A DNA stretch of 63,115 nucleotides from a virus, in IMG/VR virus record IMGVR_UViG_3300036715_000947, positions 1 through 63,115 of that record. One strand, written 5' to 3'. Positions within the stretch are counted from its first letter, which is position 1. Every line of letters begins with the position of its first letter. The notes below the pieces were generated by a model. That model did not search any database and was not told where the DNA came from. It worked only from the letters and a program-made list of their open reading frames with translations. Below are positions 48,797 through 56,785 of the stretch, one piece after another. Position numbers and translations under genes: made by a program.

Positions 48797-48997
48797 GTGG
48801 ACATCCATAGCGCTAAGGACAAGGTTTTTTGCTTCACAACATACTGGGCGCTTTGTCTTGCAGCAGCAGCTATTGCGGCGGCGCTTGGCGTGGTGATGAA
48901 GACGTGGTGGAACAGCGTCAAGACCGGCGGCACGTGGCACTTCGTCACTTCGCCGCCGCCGAAGTACGAGAAACCCACACAGGGAAGGAGGAAGTGA
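48797..48997 (+). CDS. Small single-span membrane protein
   Basis: GTG 48797 with AGGAGG. 66 residues: a span at about 10-35 (CFTTYWALCLAAAAIAAALG) and a polar, basic C-terminal tail. Unrecognised. The stop overlaps the next ATG (TGATG). Confidence 0.65.
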   Translation: MDIHSAKDKVFCFTTYWALCLAAAAIAAALGVVMKTWWNSVKTGGTWHFVTSPPPKYEKPTQGRRK

Positions 48998-49230
48998 TGT
49001 TGTGGAGGTCGCCGAAGCCCAAGCCAGTGGTACGCGAGCTAACACGCTCGGAACGGTACGAGCGCATGGCATACCTGCGCTACGAAAAGAGGAGGGTCGC
49101 CGCTCTGAAGTCAACAAGGTTCCAGGACATGCAGGCGTGGGAGATCAATCTCCAGGAAGCATATCGGGTGAGGTACGAGCGCATGATGGGTGATACCTTC
49201 GAGGGTGCCATCTACGGACGACTGTGGTAG
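48997..49230 (+). CDS. Small basic helical protein
   Basis: ATG 48997, GGAAGGAGG upstream. 77 residues, Arg/Glu-rich and helical (RELTRSERYERMAYLRYEKR, MQAWEINLQEAYRVRYERMM). Possibly nucleic-acid-binding; no family recognised. Confidence 0.6.
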   Translation: MLWRSPKPKPVVRELTRSERYERMAYLRYEKRRVAALKSTRFQDMQAWEINLQEAYRVRYERMMGDTFEGAIYGRLW

Positions 49231-49283
49231 ACGCCACCTAGTAATACAATGGCGTAAGTCGTGACATATCCGTCGAAAAAATG

Positions 49284-49336
49284 TTGAAAACCTAGCGGTA
49301 TCGTGGTACAATTAACAATCGGCGGCGATCCGCCGA
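49284..49336 (+). promoter_or_regulatory. Promoter with leader hairpin before the ssDNA-binding-like gene
   Basis: TTGAAA (49284-49289), 17-bp spacer, TACAAT (49307-49312). Transcription should begin near 49319, exactly where a 7-bp hairpin starts (TCGGCGG, loop CGAT, CCGCCGA, to 49336), followed by CTTTTCAGAAAGAGG and the GTG start. Upstream AAAAAATGTTGA is shared with the promoter at 58.33 kb. Confidence 0.75.
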
Positions 49337-49358
49337 CTTTTCAGAAAGAGGTGCAGGT

Positions 49359-50321
49359 GTGAAGCATGTGTCGGGTGTTCCTGACCGCGTAACCGAGAAG
49401 CATGACGCGGCTGTTGCCAGTGGCAAGGTGCTGAAAAAGAAAAAGCGGCATTCCGACGAGACGGAAGCGCCCAGCACCGTGAAGCGGCCCAAGATGGAGG
49501 TCCGCTCCTACGACGAGCAGATGGCAAAGCTCGCCGCTCGTCAGAAAAGTGCCGAGAGCAAGGGCGGCACCAATTTCATCTCTACCGCAGGTGGGCACTT
49601 CTCCATCAACGACAAGCGCGTCAAGGGCGACGTGCTTCGCGGTGTCATCGTGGACAGCATTTTCTCGAACGTCTACTACGACAAGGAGTGGAAGCCAGGT
49701 GTGAAGGCCACTCCCTCGTGCTACGCCTTCAGCTTCGAGGAAGAGGGCCTGCGCCCTCACAAGGATGCACGCGAGAAACAGTCGAAGACGTGCGAGGACT
49801 GCCCTCTCAATGCTTTCGGCACGGCGCGTGTGGGGAAGGGCAAGGCGTGCAAGAACCAGCGCCGTATCGGGATCATTCTCGAAGACGACCTGGAAGATCC
49901 GCGTGCACCGGTCTACCTCCTCAACGTGGCCGTCACGTCAACAAAGAGCTGGAGGGAGTACGTACGCGCAATCACTTCCGCGTACGACAAGCCCACGGCC
50001 TGCGTGCTGACGGCTATCTCCATCGACACGCCGGAGGACAGGACTACCGCCGAGTTGTCGTTCACGTTTGAGCGCGAGCTTGAGCCTGATGAGCTTGACA
50101 ACGTGCTTCCGCGCCAGCAGGAAGTTGACAACATGCTGACCGTGCCGTTCCCCGTCTTCGATGACGACAAGAAGAAGGGCTCGAAGGCGGGTCGTGACAG
50201 TGACGATGATCACCAGAGGAAGTTTGCCAAGGGTGGCAAGCTCTCCTCCGCCAAGGCCAGCGCTGGACCGTCCGGCATCGTCAAGAACAAGGTCAAGAAG
50301 CCGTCGAAGTTCGTCCGCTAA
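49359..50321 (+). CDS. ssDNA-binding-protein-like phage protein
   Basis: GTG 49359. 320 residues. Basic N-terminus; FISTAGGHFSINDKRVKGDV, RGVIVDSIFSNVYYDKEWKP, CYAFSFEEEGLRPH and CEDCPLNAFGTARVGKGKAC fit a phage family usually placed with polymerase and ligase and considered ssDNA-binding; four Cys (C-x-x-C plus two) probably bind zinc. Residues 258-300 are acidic (VFDDDKKKGSKAGRDSDDDH), like SSB tails, but the end is basic. Its own promoter indicates high expression. Confidence 0.6.
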   Translation: MKHVSGVPDRVTEKHDAAVASGKVLKKKKRHSDETEAPSTVKRPKMEVRSYDEQMAKLAARQKSAESKGGTNFISTAGGHFSINDKRVKGDVLRGVIVDSIFSNVYYDKEWKPGVKATPSCYAFSFEEEGLRPHKDAREKQSKTCEDCPLNAFGTARVGKGKACKNQRRIGIILEDDLEDPRAPVYLLNVAVTSTKSWREYVRAITSAYDKPTACVLTAISIDTPEDRTTAELSFTFERELEPDELDNVLPRQQEVDNMLTVPFPVFDDDKKKGSKAGRDSDDDHQRKFAKGGKLSSAKASAGPSGIVKNKVKKPSKFVR

Positions 50322-50378
50322 GCACGGACAGCACACCACCATTGCCGGACGCTCCGGCATTCTACAGAAGGAGCCAAC

Positions 50379-50702
50379 ATGGCCCGCATCACCAAGGAAG
50401 ACATCGCGGCTATCCGCGCCGACATCAAGGAGTACAAGGAGCAGGCCAAGGCGTTCACCAAGAGCGCCGTCGCCGCCTGCAAGGAAGAGGAGGCCGCCTA
50501 CCGCATCCTCGACCGCGCCAAGGCCGCGCTTTCCAAGGCCATCGACCGCCTCGCCGCCCAGCGCCAGAAGGACAAGGACAAGCGCGCGCGGGACAAGGCC
50601 AAGCGTGCCAAGAAGAGCACGAAGCAGCGGGTGAAGCGCACGACCAAGGCCACCAAGCGCCCCGCCAAGGCCGCCAAGCGCCCCGCCAAGGCCAGTGAGT
50701 AG
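50379..50702 (+). CDS. Basic helical protein with H1-like tail
   Basis: 107 residues, AAGGAG upstream. Residues 1-60 form a long helix (MARITKEDIAAIRADIKEYK, AAYRILDRAKAALSKAIDRL); residues 65-107 are Lys/Arg/Ala/Pro repeats (KRPAKAAKRPAKA). DNA binding is very likely. A preceding hairpin GCCGGA-3-TCCGGC at 50344-50358 could modulate translation. Confidence 0.7.
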   Translation: MARITKEDIAAIRADIKEYKEQAKAFTKSAVAACKEEEAAYRILDRAKAALSKAIDRLAAQRQKDKDKRARDKAKRAKKSTKQRVKRTTKATKRPAKAAKRPAKASE

Positions 50703-50719
50703 CTGGCAGCCCACCGACC

Positions 50720-50751
50720 GTCCGGCTACGCGCTATCGAGCGTAGCCGGAC
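50720..50751 (+). terminator. Intergenic hairpin between two basic-protein genes
   Basis: Stem GTCCGGCTACGC, loop of 8, arm GCGTAGCCGGAC; no U-run, so partial terminator or mRNA processing/stability element before the next SD site. Confidence 0.5.
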
Positions 50752-50770
50752 ACTCTGAGAGGACAGTGAG

Positions 50771-51169
50771 ATGACCGCCAAGAAGAAAGTTCCCGCCGAA
50801 GATGGCGCCAACAAGGCCCCCAAGAAGACGGCCCCCAAGAAGACGGACCCCAAGAAGGCTGTCAAGAAGTCCACGGACGCAACCAAGGAAACCAAGGCCA
50901 CCGTTACCGCAAGCGCAGCGGGACCCAAGCCCGCCCCCGCACTCGCCCGCAAGCAGGCCGGTGTGCGTGTCGAACTCCTCGACAACTGGATGGCCCTCAA
51001 CACAGAGGCCAAGGACATGACGGAGAGCGAGTGCCTCGCCCTCATCACCGCCGAGCGCGAAGGCCGCTGCCGCCCCAACGTCATCCTCCGGCTTCATGGC
51101 CGGTACAACAAGGTACGCGGTGCCCGTGAACGCACCGAGTTCATGCAGCCCATCGGCAAGAGGAAGTAG
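50771..51169 (+). CDS. Basic protein with Lys-rich N-terminal tail
   Basis: 132 residues. The first 55 are Lys/Pro/Ala/Thr-rich (KKTAPKKTDPKKAVKKSTDA); residues 60-132 are a small folded domain (RVELLDNWMALNTEAKDMTE, SECLALITAEREGRCRPNVI, RLHGRYNKVRGARER). The end resembles small phage proteins of unknown role. GAGAGG precedes the ATG. DNA association inferred. Confidence 0.65.
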   Translation: MTAKKKVPAEDGANKAPKKTAPKKTDPKKAVKKSTDATKETKATVTASAAGPKPAPALARKQAGVRVELLDNWMALNTEAKDMTESECLALITAEREGRCRPNVILRLHGRYNKVRGARERTEFMQPIGKRK

Positions 51170-51210
51170 CACACCAAGCCCCGCACCATATGTCCACCAC
51201 AGGGGATGAA

Positions 51211-54063
51211 GTGAGCATCGAACCGATCACCATCGATTTCGAGACGAACAAGATAGAACCACGCCCACGGTTTCCACCAGAGCCCGTGGGCGTGGCGATT
51301 AAGTGGCCGGGCATGAAGGCCAAGTACCACGCGTGGGGCCATCCGCAGGACAACACGTGCGACAAGGAGTATGGGGTACGGAAGCTGAAAGAGGCATGGA
51401 CAAGCGGGAAGCCTCTCCTGTTCCATAATTCCAAGTTCGACGTGGCGGTGGCAAACGAGAGACTCGGGCTCAGCATCCCATCGTGGGAGATGATGCACGA
51501 CACCATGTTCCTGCTTTTCCTCGACAACCCCTATTCCAAGTCACTAGCTCTGAAGCCTAGCTCCGAGATCTACCTGGGGATGCCGCCAGAGGAGCGAGAC
51601 ATGGTGTGCGATTGGCTCGTGGAGAACCAAGCCATGCTGAGAAGCACAGGCTTGCTCGACAAACACGAGCGCATTACCGATGGCAACTTCGGAAAGTACA
51701 TTTCACTCGCGCCAGGCGGTCTGGTGGCCGCGTATGGCATGGGCGACGTGATACGCACCGAGAAGCTGTTCAAGCGCCTATACCATCAGGTCACGGTAGA
51801 GCGCGGAATGCGCTACGCGTACGACACCGAGCGCGAGCTAATGCCCATCCTGCTTGCCAACGAGCGGGAGGGCATCCGTGCGGCCAAGAAGAGCTTGGCC
51901 AATAGCATCGTCACGTACGAAGAGGCCATGCAGGAAGTGGACGAGTGGATACGGAAGCGGCTACACGCGCCGGGCATGAACGTCAACGCTGACCAGCAGC
52001 TTGCTAACGCGCTGGAAAGCTCTGGCGTAGTGACCGACTTCGTTTACACCAAGCCGTCCAAGGCCCACCCCAATGGGCAGCGTTCAGTGTCGAAAGACAA
52101 CCTGACCATTGAGCGCTTCAAGGACCCACGCGTATTCCGAGTGCTCACCTACAGGAACAAGCTGGCCTACTCTCTGGCCACATTCATGCGCCCATGGGCG
52201 GCGGTGGCCGAGCAAACAGGCGGCACCATCCACACGAATTGGAATCAAGTCATGCGCCAAGGGGCGGGCGCTATCACTGGAAGAATGTCGTCATCGCCCA
52301 ACTTTCAAAATGTGACGAAGAACGTAAAGGAAGACGTGGAGAGCGAGGGCGGATACAGACACCCATCGTTCCTGAAGTGGCTTCCCGAGCTTCCGTCGTT
52401 GAGACGGTTCCTGTTGCCGGACGCCGGAGAACTTTTTGGGCACAGAGACTTCTGCTTCTCCGACGACACCGAAGTACTGACGGATGAAGGATGGAAGCTG
52501 TTCAAGGACTTGACCAGGAAAGAAAAAGTGGCGCAATGGCGCGATGGTGTTGTCAGCTTTGCACACCCGCTGGCGTATCAGAACCTACGCCACGATGGTG
52601 TCATGTATCACATCACTGGGAAGGACTCGTTCGACCTACTGGTGTCGCCCAATCATAGGTGTTTGGTGGAGTTGGACGGAGCACGTGGTTTTGAATTTGT
52701 ACGCCCCGCTGACTATCCCACCAGCCATGCTTGGCAATGGAGCGCGGGCAAGTACTTAGGTACTGGCAAGCTGATCTGCCCAACAGACGACGAAATCACG
52801 TTGTTGTGTGCGCTCCAAGCCGACGGAAGCGTAAAGAACTACGCTGCGCCTCGCGTTGTGTGGTACTTGAAGAAGCCGCGCAAGATAGAGCGACTGTCGG
52901 CAACATTGAAGGCGTTGGGCGTGGACTACTTCACCAATCCTAACATCCCGTCCAAGCCTGGATTTACTTCATTCTCTATGGCGTGGAGCGATCTTCCAAG
53001 CAATGTTCGCAAACTCATTGACAGGGAAAAGACGTTCACTCGCAAGTTGCTTTCCATGGACCTTGCTTCGCGCAGGGTGTTTGTGAACGAGCTATTCTTT
53101 TGGGACGGATCGCGCCAAGACGGTGCGAACAGCGGGTACTACTGCTCCACCAACCGTGCGAACGTAGAGCTTGTGCAAGAAGTAGCCACCCTGTCCAACT
53201 ATCGCGCTCAGTTAAGGATAGAAAAGCACGCCACGAAGAAGACGTGCTACTTCGTGAATATGCGAGACAACCCAAGGACAGGCGTAGATACGGCGGTACG
53301 AAGTGAGATAGAGTATCACGGAAGAATCTATTGTGTCTCAATGCCGCACGGCACTGTCATCGTGCGAAGGAATGGCCGTGTATCGGTTACGGGCAACTGC
53401 CAGCAGGAATTGCGCATTCTGGCCGAGTATGAGGGTCGTGCACTGTTCAGGGCGTACAGGAAGAACGCAGACCTCGACGTTCACGTGATGGTGCAAGGAC
53501 TCCTGGCCGACGCGGGGCAGCACCTTGAGCGTTCCGACGTAAAGCGCTTCAACTTCGGCATTCTGTACGGCATGGGCGCAACCGGGCTGTCAAAGCGGCT
53601 CGGCATCTCCAAGGGCAAGGCCCGCGAGCTTATCTCCACGTGGAACCGCGTCATGCCAGGTGTGGCGGACCTCGTGGAAGACATCAAGGACGAGGTAAGG
53701 CGCGGCGGCTACATTTGCACGTGGGGAGGCAGGCAGTACACGATGCCCCCTCCCATGACCTTTGGGGAGAACGGAGAAGTACGCGATCGTGACTACGTGC
53801 TGCTCAACTACCTCATACAAGGGTCCGGCGCTGACGCCACCAAGCGGGCACTCATCAACTACTACAAAGAGAAGAAGCACAGCCGCATCATCAACAACGT
53901 CCACGACGAAATAAACTTCTCAGCACATGCACACCACATGGCTGAGGAACAGTCAATTCTCAAGCAAGTAATCGAAGACCTTCCTTTCGATGTCGGCATG
54001 AAGAGCGATGGGAAAGCTGGCAAGAATTGGGGAGCACTCGAACCGTGGAAGGACGAGCTATGA
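51211..54063 (+). CDS. polA: Family A DNA polymerase with 3'-5' exonuclease, interrupted by an intein
   Basis: GTG 51211 has AGGGG upstream; an in-frame ATG at 51190 lacks an SD site. 950-residue precursor. Exonuclease domain: ITIDFETNK near the start and LLFHNSKFDVAVANERLGL. Polymerase: QVMRQGAGAITGRMSSSPNFQN (fingers/palm, quoted core TGRMSSSPNFQN), motif A split as HRDF / CQQELRILAEY by the intein (residues 415-729), motif B region DVKRFNFGILYGMGATGL and motif C NNVHDEINF. The spliced enzyme is about 635 residues. It replicates the phage genome. Confidence 0.93.
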   Translation: MSIEPITIDFETNKIEPRPRFPPEPVGVAIKWPGMKAKYHAWGHPQDNTCDKEYGVRKLKEAWTSGKPLLFHNSKFDVAVANERLGLSIPSWEMMHDTMFLLFLDNPYSKSLALKPSSEIYLGMPPEERDMVCDWLVENQAMLRSTGLLDKHERITDGNFGKYISLAPGGLVAAYGMGDVIRTEKLFKRLYHQVTVERGMRYAYDTERELMPILLANEREGIRAAKKSLANSIVTYEEAMQEVDEWIRKRLHAPGMNVNADQQLANALESSGVVTDFVYTKPSKAHPNGQRSVSKDNLTIERFKDPRVFRVLTYRNKLAYSLATFMRPWAAVAEQTGGTIHTNWNQVMRQGAGAITGRMSSSPNFQNVTKNVKEDVESEGGYRHPSFLKWLPELPSLRRFLLPDAGELFGHRDFCFSDDTEVLTDEGWKLFKDLTRKEKVAQWRDGVVSFAHPLAYQNLRHDGVMYHITGKDSFDLLVSPNHRCLVELDGARGFEFVRPADYPTSHAWQWSAGKYLGTGKLICPTDDEITLLCALQADGSVKNYAAPRVVWYLKKPRKIERLSATLKALGVDYFTNPNIPSKPGFTSFSMAWSDLPSNVRKLIDREKTFTRKLLSMDLASRRVFVNELFFWDGSRQDGANSGYYCSTNRANVELVQEVATLSNYRAQLRIEKHATKKTCYFVNMRDNPRTGVDTAVRSEIEYHGRIYCVSMPHGTVIVRRNGRVSVTGNCQQELRILAEYEGRALFRAYRKNADLDVHVMVQGLLADAGQHLERSDVKRFNFGILYGMGATGLSKRLGISKGKARELISTWNRVMPGVADLVEDIKDEVRRGGYICTWGGRQYTMPPPMTFGENGEVRDRDYVLLNYLIQGSGADATKRALINYYKEKKHSRIINNVHDEINFSAHAHHMAEEQSILKQVIEDLPFDVGMKSDGKAGKNWGALEPWKDEL
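52453..53397 (+). mobile_element. LAGLIDADG intein in DNA polymerase motif A
   Basis: 315 residues. Block A CFSDDTEVLTDEGWKLF; block B FDLLVSPNHRCLV; LAGLIDADG motifs LLCALQADGSVKN and VNELFFWDGSRQDG, each followed by the usual helix (KIERLSATLKALGVDYF; VELVQEVATLSNYR); block F/G RIYCVSMPHGTVIVRRNGRV then SVTGN with Cys as +1. All in frame. It splits D-F from C-Q-Q-E-L-R in motif A, whose Asp binds catalytic metal, so splicing is essential for replication. Confidence 0.93.
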
Positions 54064-54809
54064 GCGCAACATCTTCACCTGCCAGTGGAATCGACAAGCC
54101 ACGCAAGAAGACACAAGTGAAGTACAAGAAGAAACGCCAACTGTCGATGCCGAATGTGTGGTCATTCTCTCGATGGTCAACGTACTCGCAGTGCCCTCTC
54201 AAGGCCAAGCTCACCTACATCGACGGCTACAGGTTCGAGAGGGAGAAGGGATCGGCGTCTGACCGTGGCGTGGAGGTGCACGCGCTTGCGCAAAACTGGC
54301 TGGAGTCTCCGAAGCTGAAGAAGCTGCCGCCCATCTTCGATTTTTTCAAAGAGGACTTGCACAGACTTCGCAGGCTGCGGGCCGTGGCCGAAGTGCCGTT
54401 GGCGTTCCGAAGGGATTGGACGCCATGTGATTTTGACGCGCCCGACTACTGGTGGCACGGCGAGCTTGACGCGGTGGCGATGCTGTCCAGCAAGGTAGCG
54501 CTTGTGGTGGACTACAAAACGGGCAAGGAGTATGAGCACCACGTTCTCCAGCTTGAGCTATACGCGCTTGCCGTCATGCTCACAGACAAGTCAATACGTC
54601 GCGTCATCGTGGAAGATTGGTACATCGACCTTCACCGGAAGAGCCGACGCCGAGAGTACACACGCTCACAGATACCCATGCTCAAGAAGATTTGGGAGCG
54701 GCGTACCAAGGCCATGTTCAACGATCACGAGTTTGCGCCACTTCCAGGGTTCTTGTGTTCGTGGTGTGACTTCACGAAGAGCAAGGGTTCTGGTCTCTGT
54801 GCACATTGA
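54060..54809 (+). CDS. PD-(D/E)XK exonuclease with Fe-S cluster (Cas4/RecB-like)
   Basis: ATG 54060 in an ATGA overlap with polymerase. 249 residues. SFSRWSTYSQCPLKAKLTYI supplies the first Cys; WHGELDAVAMLSS and ALVVDYKTGKEY give D and D-x-K; HVLQLELYALAVM is the Q-x-x-x-Y motif; CSWCDFTKSKGSGLC supplies three Cys of a 4Fe-4S cluster. This architecture is the Cas4/AddB-type nuclease used in phage recombination or DNA end processing. Confidence 0.88.
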   Translation: MSATSSPASGIDKPRKKTQVKYKKKRQLSMPNVWSFSRWSTYSQCPLKAKLTYIDGYRFEREKGSASDRGVEVHALAQNWLESPKLKKLPPIFDFFKEDLHRLRRLRAVAEVPLAFRRDWTPCDFDAPDYWWHGELDAVAMLSSKVALVVDYKTGKEYEHHVLQLELYALAVMLTDKSIRRVIVEDWYIDLHRKSRRREYTRSQIPMLKKIWERRTKAMFNDHEFAPLPGFLCSWCDFTKSKGSGLCAH

Positions 54810-54818
54810 GGTGGTGTC

Positions 54819-55241
54819 ATGCTTGAGCGGCCTATCGAAGAAGGGGCAAACAGGTGGGCCATCGCCCACGGCATTCGCCACCGCAAGATGAACGGGAAGG
54901 GCCAGCGAAGCTGGCCGGACCAGCTTTACTACTCACGCTTTTTCTTGAAAGGTGTGAAGGGCGTTTTCATCGAATACAAAGCCACAGGCAAGAAACCCAC
55001 AAAGCTCCAGTACGAGCAAATGGACGAACTACGCGCGGCAGGCTTCGACGTAGCGTGGTTCGATAACAAACTCGAAGCTGTGAATTACCTGAAAGGATTC
55101 CTCGATGAGCGCAAGCTACAAAAAGCCCTCGACCAGCAGGACAGCACCGATTTCGATGCTGAAGTCGAAAAAGCCCGAGCAGACAATCCTCGAAGAAGCG
55201 ATGTCCCTAGTCGGCGGAGAAAGGCAGGACGACTACGGTGA
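54819..55241 (+). CDS. VRR-NUC domain nuclease
   Basis: 140 residues: IEEGANRWAIAHGIRHRKMN, SWPDQLYYSRFFLKG, VFIEYKATGKKPTKLQYEQM, ELRAAGFDVAWFDN. D (PD), E-Y-K and the Q-x-x-x-x-x-L-R pattern define the VRR-NUC (PD-(D/E)XK) family, typically Holliday-junction or flap-like nucleases in phages. A charged, basic tail overlaps the next gene. Confidence 0.88.
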   Translation: MLERPIEEGANRWAIAHGIRHRKMNGKGQRSWPDQLYYSRFFLKGVKGVFIEYKATGKKPTKLQYEQMDELRAAGFDVAWFDNKLEAVNYLKGFLDERKLQKALDQQDSTDFDAEVEKARADNPRRSDVPSRRRKAGRLR

Positions 55242-55440
55242 CTTCAAGGACATGTTTGTTCGCTGGCGTGAGGCGTGCCACGCTTGCGGACGGCCCGGAC
55301 TCGCCAACGTCACAGGCGAAGATTTGGCCACGGCCATGATTCTCCTGAAAGTGATTCGTGACGCCACGCGTCCCAAGCGTGACAATCCGGTGGACATCGC
55401 TGGATGGGCGCACGGGCTCGACATCGTGCGTGGGGAGTAG
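55156..55440 (+). CDS. DUF6378-type phage protein
   Basis: 94 residues: QTILEEAMSLVGGERQDDYG, FKDMFVRWREACHACG, EDLATAMILLKVIRDATR, NPVDIAGWAHGLDIV. These match DUF6378, an all-alpha phage family. ATG 55156 reduces overlap with the VRR-NUC gene to 86 nt; ATG 55105 has a better AAAGGA site and adds 17 residues, so the start is uncertain. Function unknown. Confidence 0.75.
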   Translation: MLKSKKPEQTILEEAMSLVGGERQDDYGDFKDMFVRWREACHACGRPGLANVTGEDLATAMILLKVIRDATRPKRDNPVDIAGWAHGLDIVRGE

Positions 55441-55443
55441 TCC

Positions 55444-55995
55444 ATGCGCGATCTGATGATCGACCTCGAAACGATGAGCACCAGCAGTAACGCGGCCATC
55501 GTTTCCGTCGGCGCGGTGCTCTTCGACACCGAAGATGGAGTGCTGGGCGACACGATGAGTTTGAGTGTGTCTCTACAGTCATCCATCGACCTCGGCCTCG
55601 CCGTTGACGGAGCCACCGTTGCGTGGTGGATGCGGCAGGAAAATGAGGCACGCAAGGCCATATTCGGAGAGCCGCGACTCACGATCAAGACGGCGCTCGC
55701 AGTGCTCGCCAACTACATCGAATCGTCCCCCATGGGGTCGGACGTGAAGGTGTGGGGCAATGGCGCAGCGTTCGACGCAGTGGTCCTCCGCAACGCGTAC
55801 GATCGGTCGGGAATCCTGTGTCCGTGGAACTTCCGCAACGAGCGATGCTACCGCACGGTCAAGGTCATGTTTCCCATGGTCGGAAAGCCGGGACACGCCG
55901 ACAGGGTTAAGCACGTGGCGCTGAGTGACGCCATCGACCAAGCCGAGCACCTCATCGCCATCTACAGGCACATTCGCCATCAAACATCCAAGTAA
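55444..55995 (+). CDS. Rv2179c-like 3'-5' exonuclease
   Basis: 183 residues: LMIDLETMSTSSNAAIVSVG (DEDD motif D-x-E), AVDGATVAWWMRQENEA, DVKVWGNGAAFDAVVLRNAY and HVALSDAIDQAEHLIAIY give the remaining acidic residues and His. The 'D-L-E-T-x-S-x-x-x-x-A-x-I-x-S-x-G-A' start is that of Rv2179c-like exoribonucleases common in phages. Possible role in RNA turnover or repair. Confidence 0.88.
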   Translation: MRDLMIDLETMSTSSNAAIVSVGAVLFDTEDGVLGDTMSLSVSLQSSIDLGLAVDGATVAWWMRQENEARKAIFGEPRLTIKTALAVLANYIESSPMGSDVKVWGNGAAFDAVVLRNAYDRSGILCPWNFRNERCYRTVKVMFPMVGKPGHADRVKHVALSDAIDQAEHLIAIYRHIRHQTSK

Positions 55996-56005
55996 GGGAC
56001 GGACC

Positions 56006-56587
56006 GTGCGTACGCTAACGCTTCAAGATCGAATCGACAGCTACGTCACGCTGACGCGGCATCCTCGCTCGCTATTCGTGGGCGAGGATGGCCGTATCGT
56101 GGGCACGTGGATCATGGGCAACTCGTACAGGGTGGCCAGTGGGCTTTACGGCGGCTATCCGCACGGCTACCTCAAGCGCGTGAAGGCGCTGTTCCCCGAC
56201 AAGCGCAAGGTGCTGCACCTTTTCAGCGGCAAGGTGGACACCAGCGTGCTCCCTGGCAAGACGGTGGACATCAACAAGGACAACGCGCCAACGTGGGTGG
56301 ACGACGCACAGACACTCTCAAAGGTGCCGGTGAAGGATTTTGACCTCGTACTCGCCGATCCTCCGTACTCGGTGGAGGACTGTGACCACTACCAAACCAC
56401 GATGGTCAAGCGCAACGTGGTGATGAGGACGCTGGGGAAGAGGCTGAAGCGTGGAGCCCATGTGGTGTGGCTTGATCAAGTCCTACCGATGTACCGCAAG
56501 GACCAGTTCAGAATCGTGGCCGTGATCGGCATGGTCAAGAGCACAAACCACAGGTTCCGAGTCGTTACTATCTTCGAGAGGGTGTGA
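56006..56587 (+). CDS. DNA methyltransferase-like protein (DPPY motif)
   Basis: GTG 56006 with AAGGGA upstream. 193 residues. SLFVGEDGRIVGTWIMGN, KVLHLFSGKVDTSVLPGKTV (SAM-site-like), DFDLVLADPPYSVEDCDHY (catalytic DPPY) and LKRGAHVVWLDQVLPMY give the Rossmann methyltransferase layout of amino-MTases (adenine-N6 or cytosine-N4). No target-recognition domain is obvious. Likely protects phage DNA from restriction; substrate not determined. Confidence 0.75.
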   Translation: MRTLTLQDRIDSYVTLTRHPRSLFVGEDGRIVGTWIMGNSYRVASGLYGGYPHGYLKRVKALFPDKRKVLHLFSGKVDTSVLPGKTVDINKDNAPTWVDDAQTLSKVPVKDFDLVLADPPYSVEDCDHYQTTMVKRNVVMRTLGKRLKRGAHVVWLDQVLPMYRKDQFRIVAVIGMVKSTNHRFRVVTIFERV

Positions 56588-56588
56588 C

Positions 56589-56783
56589 ATGAAGGAAATG
56601 ACGTACGACATGTGGATGGCGGCAGGGTACTGCGTACGAAAAGGCGAGAAGTCTATGGGGCGCGACAGGCACGGCAGACCTACGTTCAAGCGCGAACAGG
56701 TAGAAGAGAGAAGTGACTTCATGCGCCCCAAATACTCGGACAGCGACCGTCTCATGGACACCGAAGATTTGTGCGGGGAGTAG
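56589..56783 (+). CDS. Small hypothetical protein
   Basis: 64 residues: MKEMTYDMWMAAGYCVRKGE, basic and hydrophilic, ending DSDRLMDTEDLCGE. GAGAGGG lies upstream. It resembles small phage proteins with 'Y-x-x-W-x-A-x-G-Y-x-V-x-K-G-E-K', whose role is unknown. Confidence 0.6.
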   Translation: MKEMTYDMWMAAGYCVRKGEKSMGRDRHGRPTFKREQVEERSDFMRPKYSDSDRLMDTEDLCGE

Positions 56784-56785
56784 CT

